A DNA stretch of 64,000 bases from Bryopsis sp. KO-2023. Taxonomy: Eukaryota > Chlorophyta > Ulvophyceae > Bryopsidales > Bryopsidaceae. This document shows positions 56,386 to 64,000 of this stretch, piece after piece; the stretch's first letter is position 1, and every line of letters begins with the position of its first letter. The position numbers and the translations under genes were made by a program. The stretch lies in assembly GCA_030272585.1 (NCBI GenBank), contig BSYQ01000009.1:2480001-2544000 (forward strand). Reading direction: 5' to 3'. The notes under the pieces are model-generated. The model had not been told where the DNA came from. It was given only the letters and a program-made list of their open reading frames with translations, and ran no database searches.

Positions 56386-59300
56386 ATGAGCAGCAGTCGG
56401 AAAAAATCGAAGTCGAAGTCACGTCGAAGGGGCGAGGGAGGCTCGACGTCGGCTCCCTTCGACGACTCTTCCATGGACCAGGCGATGAGAAACGAACTCA
56501 TGGCGCGGATGGCTCAGCTGATGACCGACCCTGCCGGGGTTGCGAAGGACATGGGGATGCCTGGACTCGAGTACGTCGGACGCCCGGTTCCGAAGGAGCA
56601 AATGTTGAAAATGCACAGGCAAGCTCGAGCGGGCGTGTTGTCGCGGATGACCGGGCCCGGGTATACCGCCAGCTTCAGCTTGCCGTATACGGTGAAGCCC
56701 AAGATGCCGAGAGCGCAGATCGCGGCGTTGCGTCCGATATGCGTGAAAGATCTCTCCGTGGGGACGACTCACAAGGGTTGCGTTTTGGACGGCGTTATTC
56801 TGGAGCTGCCCGTTTTCATGTCGGGCGTTCACACGATCGCTGAGGACAAGAATGGAGAGGCGTTCATGTTGTCGGTGTACAACATCCCTGGGGCGGATTT
56901 CGCCATGGCCGACAAAACCTTCCCCGTAGGAGCCAGGGTGAAAGTCTTGGAGCCGTTCTATAAGGCGGTCAACAGCGGGGGATTCGGCGTGAGGGTTGAG
57001 GACCCCGGCGAGATCAAGGTTTACAGCAAGGACGAGATCGTCGATTACCGCGAGGAAGGGAACCGGCTTTTCGGGCTGAAAGATTTCGCCGGGGCGACGG
57101 ACGCTTACACGAACGGCTTGAAGGACGCGGCAGTCTTGTCGATATGTTTGGCGAACGCATCGGCGTGTTGTTTGGAGCTGAACCGCGACATCGTCTCATA
57201 CAGTTTAGCGGTCTGCAGCTTGACGGTTAATCCTTCGTACGAAAAGGCATGGTTCAGGGGGCTGACATGCTTATCGCGGATGGAGCGGATCTCGGAAGCG
57301 CGCAAGTTTTACGTGGAGGCCCCGAGCGATGCGCACGCCGCTCTCAGGCCTGTCTTGGAGGGAATGTCGAGCGGTGGGCGCAGAACGTCAAAGACGTCCA
57401 AACCGTTCGACACGGTTCTTCGCGAAAACTTGGAAAGTCTGTTGCCCGTCCTGGATCTTGGCAAGGGAAAATCTTGTATCGGTGATGAAGTCGACGTGGA
57501 TAAGATGAAGGCGAAGGGCAACAGCTTCTTCAAGAAGTGCGAATTCGAGAAAGCGCTGGAGTGCTATTTGAGCGTGATCCACGCACACGGGGACGACCAA
57601 AAACTGTTGTCGAATCGCGCCACGTGCAACTTTAAACTCAGCAAATTCGAACAGGCGGTTGTGGACGCGACGACTGCGGTCGTCGTGGGCGGTGCACGCG
57701 TCGATTCCATCCGCAAAGCGCTGTTCCGTCGAGCGAGCGCATTGCGCGAGTTGGAGCTGTACGAAAGCGCCTTGGACACCGTCAAGTTCGCGAGATCCGA
57801 AGGCGTTCAGTTCGATGAGCTCACGGAGCTGGAGAGGGAGTTGCATGAGCTGGTCAATCTGGATCCACAAAGGCCCAGGGGGCCCAGACATAACCAACCC
57901 ACGCACGAAGACGAAGTCGATGAAGTCATGCAAGACGGGACGGTGCGAGGCTCAGCCATATCCAATCTCAACGACATGCTGGCTATATCTGGACAGGACA
58001 CCACCCACATCTTGGACAACCGAGTTCCCAAATTTCACTACGATTTCTTCAAGGAGGGGCACCTACCCCCCCATTGCAACGCAAAGATGTGCCAAGAGTG
58101 GACCGTGAATGCCTTCGAAGAATCCAGGGCGTCCCCTATGCTGACAAACCAGATTTTGGACATGAAGTCGGCTGATGATCTGACGCCGGAGTATATCTTG
58201 CGAAGGCTGGGGACGACTTGCAGAGAAGACCTAATGTGGTGGCTAACCGCTCCGATAGGGAATGTCAGGGACAGACCAGAGTGGAAGGCAAAGAGGGGCT
58301 ATGCCACGGATGCACTCCACAGTTTCGGAAACGTATGGCCCAGGCCGATCGATTTGAGGTTTGGGAAAACGCATGTTGGGGTGGGGTATGTCGATCTGGG
58401 GGTGCTGGTTGCCGCTAATTACGTGGGGAGTGAAGAGGATGGTGGCATTAAGTTCGTTGGATATGAGACGTCGGTGTATTCCACGGCAAAAACAGGGGTG
58501 CTGGCCGAAATGTTCCACATGGGGGCTCCTGTGGATTGCATTCTGCAAGTTTGGTACAGCTCAGCCTGGTCGGCGGAAACCATGAAAGTTTTCCGAAGTG
58601 CCTTGCTCGGATTGACGAAAAAGGGCTCGTTGCCGAAAGCTGCGCTGGCTGTTTGTAAGTTTTGGTTAGGGGTACCCCAAATTCCACTGTTGGTCGCTCA
58701 GGAGAAATGGCTCCGGCTTCATCCCCAGCACCACAACATACCAGCAAATCTGGTCAAGAAACGTGACAGGACGGAGGTCATGCAGTACATGCTTACCGGG
58801 CGATTGTTGCTCGAGGATTGCGAAGTGGGGAGCGTGGTGATGTTCGGCAACCCACCGGACCTGCCTCACCTAGTGCACGAGGAGAGCGTGCTTTGGCTGG
58901 TTTCTTTTGAAGAAATTTCCATGCTCAATAACAATGGTAGACACTCGGTGATGCATTGTGTCGTGGAAACTCTGAGGAGCAGGATCTCCAAAGCCAGGGC
59001 TTTGTTTTTGGATGGAAAAATGGAGGTGGATTTGAGGCTGAAAGGGGTAACAGCAGGGGATGAAAAAGTGCAGAGGGACATTGCAGAAATGGAACCTTGG
59101 ACCATGAGTTGGTCGAATTTGTGCGATTATAGCAGTGAAAAAGATTTCCATAAAATGCTGAAGGCTTGTTCGGTTCGCAACACGGTTCATTACATGCACA
59201 CCATGAATTGGCTAATCCAGGTGAGTTTTTGGGACTGTTATTCCCCCCCCCCCCCCCCTTTCCTCCCCATGGTGAACAAAAAAATCCAAAAAAGGAAGAA

Positions 59301-59747
59301 GAAAAATCCTCTCCGAAGAAAACGCAATGAAATGGCAACCAGCCGAGTAACTGTCCTAACTGATAGTTTTTGCTTGGGTTTGTGTGTGTTTTTCTTTTCG
59401 GCTTACAGGTGAAAGGTACCGATCTGAACGACTACATGACCATCCCTGAGGGTTTCCCAGATCAACGAACTCTTTTTAAATCAGCCAAGCACTGGGTAAA
59501 GGAAATGGCGAAAAAATCGGCGAAAGGGATCCTGCTTTCGCCCCCTGTTTATCATCCAAACAACATAGTGCATGCCTACCATGCTGGGAAATTTTTCGAC
59601 TCGTGGCTGCAAAACTTTCTGAAAGCGGGGGGCGTCAAGGGGAAGCAAACCGGAGCCGTCCATGTTCGAAAGTTCAGTTTCTTTTGCAGGGCTGAAGGGA
59701 ATGCTTTTTTCTCGTTTACGTATGACGACGAGATCAGGTCTGCTTGA
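56386..59747 (+). CDS. TPR protein related to the N-terminal half of plant TPR-SET proteins
   Basis: Two exons, 56386-59220 and 59409-59747, give 1,057 residues. The N-terminus is a basic Ser/Lys/Arg stretch (MSSSRKKSKSKSRRRGEGG). Residues about 100-215 (VGTTHKGCVLDG...FMLSVYNIPG...KVLEPFYKAV...VRVEDPGEIKVY) resemble the beta-rich region that precedes the repeats in plant TPR-SET proteins. TPR-like helices lie at about 220-310 (EEGNRLFGLKDFAGATDAYT) and 370-480 (AKGNSFFKKCEFEKALECYL), so a chaperone- or partner-binding role is likely. No SET or MYND domain follows. The C-terminal 500 residues (WWLTAPIGNVRDRPEW, FGNVWPRPIDLRFGKTHVG, and others) are unrecognised. A single intron is unusual here, and codon use is GC/CpG-rich in the first 1.5 kb but ordinary after about 57870. 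The start is the first ATG of the long frame. Confidence 0.85.
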
Positions 59748-60522
59748 GGGGGAATGCAGAGTATCAAAATGACACTGGACGATGCTTTGCTCAGTTCGCT
59801 AGGCCTGTTTTTAGTTTTCATTCTTGTGGATCACAAGAGTATCACAGGAAATCCACTGAAATCAGTATTTTGGTTCTAAAATTGTTGTTTTTGGCTTTCT
59901 TCTGTCGGGAAGGGGGGGGGTGGGAGAGTGTTCTATGATGGCATAATGGCAGTTTTGAGGTTTAGGGTTCTTTGCAACTTGGGTTGCAGGCTATATATGT
60001 CGGGTCTAGAGCACTTTTCATGGACGTAATGCAATTTTGATACCTGTCTTTTTTCGCTGTATTCCTGTAACAAATTTTTGTGCAACGATCGAGAACAAAT
60101 ACAAGTCTATGTTGAGAGAGTGAGGTGGATATATATTCATGCATAGCAGGGTGGATCCCAAGGTGCAAAAGAAATATTGACACAAAGTTGCCCGTCTCTA
60201 CAATATGCCCCACTAAAAAAAAAAACAGAAGCAAATATTTCCATCTAGTCGGCCCCAATTGAAAAAAGATACCTTCCCCACTGAAGACACAATCGCTACG
60301 TATACATGAAATTTGCCAACATCACCTCCAAAAGCAAAATTTACCTTCCTCAATTTCTCCCTGTGTACTGGTCGACGTCAAATAATAAGCCTGTGTTTCT
60401 CCCTCTGGAGATTCAAATATTCCCTTCACTGGGAAACCATGAACAGAAGCATGCCACAGCATACATGAAAGGATCGAACAAAACAAACGATGGAGCAGCT
60501 GTCTGTATTTCAAATGTTGGGT
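59748..60522. other. Intergenic between convergent TPR and EDM2-like genes
   Basis: Both 3' UTRs should lie here. No coding sequence is supported. Confidence 0.6.
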
Positions 60523-62505
60523 CTATTGATTGTTGACGGCCCCATCAGCCTCTGCCGCCTCCCCAGGATTGACCTCCTCGGGGTCGACCCCGATATCTCT
60601 CTCTTGCCAGTACTGGAGCCTAGCGACGGTGGGGTCTTGCCGGCGGAGGATTCGAAATGGAGGAGGCTCCTTGTTCCAAGACGCCTTTTTCAACCCGGGA
60701 ATATAGAAGCTCCTTCATTGGACAAGAAAAAACAAGAGAGAGAGAGGGGGGGTGTCAATCCATGGCAACATGGCCTTAGTAGTGGGGGTATACGCATGTA
60801 TTCAGATTCACAAAAAGTGTCGGAAGGACCTGGGATTTCAAAAAATAAAACCAAAAAAATAGTAAAAAACACTATTGTTTATTTTTTGTTTATTTTTTTT
60901 TGAGAAAGAGGATGCTCACCTGTCTGCACATATTTGATAATCCTCCTGGACAACGGTATAACCTGGTGGACTCGGGTTACACGCCGGCACGATCAACACC
61001 AACAGTCTCGGGTTGAATTTCAATGCATGCTCCACAAACTGCTGCGCCAGGTAACCTCCAACTCCGAAAGGAGGATTCAATCCAATGACCAGGTGGTCAC
61101 CTGCGATAACAATTTAAAAAACAGCAAATTCGAAAAACTGAACACAGCTACTGAAATGGATAAATTAATCAGCAAAACAGGAAAACTGTACTGCTGGAAA
61201 AGCTTCGGGGGACAAAAAGAAAGAACCTCTGATGGGGGGGGGGGGGGGGGGAAGGGGTTGAAAGGACACCAACCATTGTCAAGCTCCTCTCGTTTCACAT
61301 CCATCCAACTCTTTCGAAACCAATCTTTGGTGTGCATTGGAGTAAACGGATCGTAAGCCTTGCACCGAATCTGGACAAAACATATATGCATCATATATAT
61401 AGACATTGTGATGATACGGTGGGTTTTTTTTTCGAGTCAGCATATAACACATTCCATGGAACGAGCTGCACTCGGCCTTTTGGCCGAGTGTAACATAATT
61501 TCAATTCAAAATATATACAGCAGTGTGTGATTTCAACACATGATCCCCCATGTTTCGAATTCTACCGAACAAAAAGAGCTGCATTTCTCAACCACTCATC
61601 AACATTTCTACATGCAAATCTATATCAAGAAAATAGAAAGGGAGGAGGGGGGAAAATGTGCCTAGAAAGAGAAAAATAACCGAGTTGGGGGGTTTCTTAT
61701 GGTTCTATTCTTCTCAGTTGCATAAATAAACATAAGAACTAGGAAGGATTCAACGCTTACCACCATTTTTTCCAGTTCGCAAGTGTTCCGCATGATTTCC
61801 AGCCATTCGTTCGACCCGCAACTGAAGTCCACCACCATATCGTTTTGAGCCAGATATGGAATCACCCTGGTGACGATGTCTTTCAAAATGCACGTGTTGG
61901 TGAAATGCCTGCCGTAGGAAGTGTATCGACCTTCGCACAGCAAAGGCATCAGATTCACTTTCATATGCTGTGCCACCTTTTCAATTTCCTGCAAACAAAA
62001 AAAAGCAAACCAAAGAGCAAAAATCAACTCACCACTGTTTGAATAAAGAAAAAGAAAAAGAGAAAGGGAGGGGGGGGGAGGGGTCTGGATGTTTGTCATG
62101 CGTGCATCACTATTTCCGGCGCGGCTGAAGAACTTTTTAAAAAAACGCACATTCAAATTTTTAATAAAAGAGTTCAGAGGTTTTCGATTTTTAATCCTTC
62201 ATGTGGACTGTCACCTTTCTGTTTATGGAGCCCCTCCTAGCCGCATCTTTGTACAGCTCCAGTTTTTCGCTGGTCAATTTTCTTTTCACCGAGGTGTTGT
62301 AAGGCGGGAAAACCCCGACTTTTTTTTGAACCTCCCTCAGAGAAATCAACCTCTTGCTTTTGAACATCTCCTCCTCGACCTTGTCGATATAGCTTTGCTT
62401 GGGCCCCAGTAAACCTGAGATATCGACGGGTTTTCTTTTCACTTCGTGCTGCTCACTGGGGCCTGCGAAATCTTTCCCAGATCCAGATCCTGAATCGATT
62501 TAAAA

Positions 62506-62544
<39 letters not shown>

Positions 62545-64000
62545 AAGGGAAGGAAAAAAAAATGGATCAAAAGTTGGGGAACAGCTTCATTTTGAGGGTC
62601 GCAGGGTGCTCAGGTGTAAAACCAATATCTAATGAAAGCATTCCACGCGACATGATTCTGAATCCTTGACTGAAACAAAATACAAAAACCTGGGGTTTTT
62701 CCCCTAAAAAAACAGCTTGAGATGCAAAACTACTCAATAATGCGCCACTTGGGGTTTTGTGTTTTTTTGAAAATTGCGTAGCGGTTGGTGCAAGTTTGTG
62801 AAGGGGTGGCTGGCACTTGAGCTGTGTTTTGAATGCCTCTGGAAATAGATTTTGATGGTAGAACGCACCAGGGGAAAGTTGCATCCTTTCGCCATCCAGT
62901 TTTCTCATCTTGCCGGTGCCCATCACCTCTTCGCTCATGAAGGGAGCTCTTTTCAGCTTTCGAGGTCCCTCCTCTTTCTATACACACGGAAAAAAAAAAA
63001 ACCCAAAAAAAAACTGCTTATCGTTCATCGAAAATTCCACGAAAGGAAAAAACAGACACACAGACCCACATACCACACATAAAAACTGTGCGATGCTGAG
63101 ACTGTACTGAAAAAGAAAAAGAAAAAGAGAAAAGAGAAAAGAGAAAAAAAAGAAATGAAGGCCACCACCATCAAAGAGCAAAAGAAAAAAAAGTTTGCTG
63201 ACCTGTTTTTTCCGTGCGGCCTCGGAAGACGCCAAGTATGGGAATTTTTTGCTGTAGTGGGCCCTCCATTTCGACAAATGCTCCTTGGTGAAAATCGGCT
63301 GCACATGAGGAACGACGTCCGCATCTGGCAAAAACTCGTGGTTTTGGCAGTAGAAAAAATCGCAGGAGACCTCCGTGTCATCGCACGCCTTGTGTAGAAA
63401 CCCAATACATATATTAATAAACCAATTCAGACTTTCCTTCATTCCTTCTTTTTCTTTTCTCAGAACCCCCCCCCCCCCCCAAAAAAAAAAAGACTGACAA
63501 AAAACTTGAAACCACACACACAAACGCACTCACATAAAAATGACCGTCTTCTGTGTGTGGACACACCACATACCTTTCCAGCTTCGTTTCTTTTCACCAG
63601 CCAGACCCTGGCGGGGGTCAATAATTTCAGCATCTCCGGCATGCATTCAAGATGCATTGCCACGGGGCACCTCCTGCACGGCACCAGCGGATTTTTGAAA
63701 TCCTCCAGATCCCCCCTCCCGCATTTCGAACATTTGTGCAGAGGGCAGACGAACACCTTGCCGGGCTCCCCCAGTTTCGTGATGCAAGCACGGCAATAGA
63801 ATTTTCCGCAGCTGATGATGTCGCACCTGGTAAGGGAAAAAAAACAAACTCATGTTCAGGTGAATACTTACCACGTTATGAATTCAGAAAAATGAAAAAA
63901 AAAAAAATCTGATTGGAAAAAAAATGAAAAGAAAAAGGTTCTAACGCTTGAAACTATGCAACAATTTTTCCCCCCTGAGAAAAGTAGCCCTCTTTCTGGG
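60523..64000 (-). CDS. EDM2: EDM2-like chromatin/silencing protein, C-terminal part (5' end beyond window)
   Basis: EDM2 is a plant nuclear protein that acts at intronic heterochromatin and steers transcript polyadenylation of host genes with such introns. Visible exons on the minus strand: 63826-63574, 63388-63203, 62977-62869, 62489-62215, 61988-61761, 61370-61274, 61100-60920 and 60709-60523. All are phase-consistent and total 504 residues plus a stop. The first carries the composite PHD-type Cys/His module (CGKFYCRACITKLG, FVCPLHKCSKCG, VPCRRCPVAMHLECMPEM); FFYCQNHEF continues it. A basic linker follows (KRKPVDIS...SVKRKLTSEKLELYKDAARR). Then comes the methyltransferase-like domain: LLCEGRYTSYGRHFTNTCIL, the glycine motif VVDFSCGSNEW, the catalytic-type motif LNPPFG, LLVLIVPA and SFYIPG. 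It ends EAADGAVNNQ-like (AEADGAVNNQ). Motif order matches plant EDM2. Upstream exons lie outside the window or in 63830-64000, where I could not place one safely. Confidence 0.88.
61469..61490. other. Perfect 9-bp hairpin in an EDM2-like intron
   Basis: CACTCGGCC-TTTT-GGCCGAGTG forms a perfect stem with a TTTT loop in the intron between exons 61988-61761 and 61370-61274. It resembles stem I of U2 snRNA (CTCGGCCTTTTGGC), but the rest of U2 is absent. Confidence 0.6.
62502..62546. repeat. (AAAT)n microsatellite in an EDM2-like intron
   Basis: About eleven AAAT units lie just upstream, in the gene's sense, of the acceptor for exon 62489-62215. Read on the coding strand it is T-rich and may serve as part of the polypyrimidine tract. 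Confidence 0.85.

Noticed and set aside
56386..59747. SET or MYND lysine methyltransferase
   Set aside because: The TPR-SET-like front is there, but no SET motifs and no MYND cysteine pattern can be found in the C-terminal half.
61469..61490. U2 snRNA gene
   Set aside because: Only the stem I-like hairpin is present. The branch-point recognition sequence, Sm site and the rest of U2 are missing.

Overview
This is nuclear DNA of an intron-rich green-lineage eukaryote, most likely a streptophyte (charophyte-grade alga or early-diverging plant). The pointers are an EDM2-type protein (a plant family), an AGD5/SMAP-type ArfGAP of plant layout, a LIN37 (MuvB/DREAM) subunit, a chromodomain Ty3/gypsy retrotransposon, and CACTA and hAT DNA transposons. 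The species cannot be named from the sequence. Introns are mostly 100-400 bp with GT-AG borders, and they and the intergenic DNA are full of T, A, C and G homopolymers. Exons were assembled by reading splice borders, phase and family similarity; no alignment was run.

Left third (1-24.8 kb), housekeeping genes. 1-13605 (+) is DNA polymerase epsilon catalytic subunit: 36 exons, about 2,060 codons, with only the N-terminus cut off by the window edge. 14530-16702 (+) is a CX5R dual-specificity phosphatase with a possible organellar targeting leader. 18639-20742 (-) is an ArfGAP. It is divergent from 21692-22564 (+), a compact LIN37. 22892-23784 (+) probably holds a small one-pass membrane protein gene with a 15-nt microexon.

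Mobile island (24.8-36.4 kb). A chromovirus LTR retrotransposon (24847-31863, GGTAA target duplication) has two LTRs that read as the same 212-bp sequence. Its 5' LTR is interrupted by a 465-bp non-autonomous hAT-like element that carries a degenerate tRNA-Cys(GCA)-like body. About 560 bp downstream lies a 3,932-bp CACTA element (32425-36356; 29-bp terminal inverted repeats, TTT target duplication). It has GGTCGCA/TGCGACC-rich ends and a five-copy 64-bp array, and in place of a transposase it carries a spliced gene for a multi-pass membrane protein.

Right third. 36482-37183 (+) is an uncharacterised single-exon gene whose start is about 125 bp from the CACTA end. 37714-55693 (+) is a giant gene of about 35 exons encoding a coiled-coil protein of about 2,800 residues with an Arg/Ser/Asp-rich repetitive tail. 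56386-59747 (+) is a two-exon TPR protein whose 5' half differs in composition from the rest. 60523 to the window end (-) is the C-terminal half of an EDM2-like chromatin protein (PHD-type cysteine cluster plus methyltransferase-like domain).

The host genes do not form one pathway. Polymerase epsilon, LIN37 and EDM2 all act in the nucleus (replication, cell-cycle transcription, silencing). The candidate novel biology is in the mobile island: a membrane-protein cargo inside a CACTA element, a tRNA-bearing hAT element nested in a very young retrotransposon, and a retrotransposon polyprotein with no recognisable Gag capsid or zinc knuckle.
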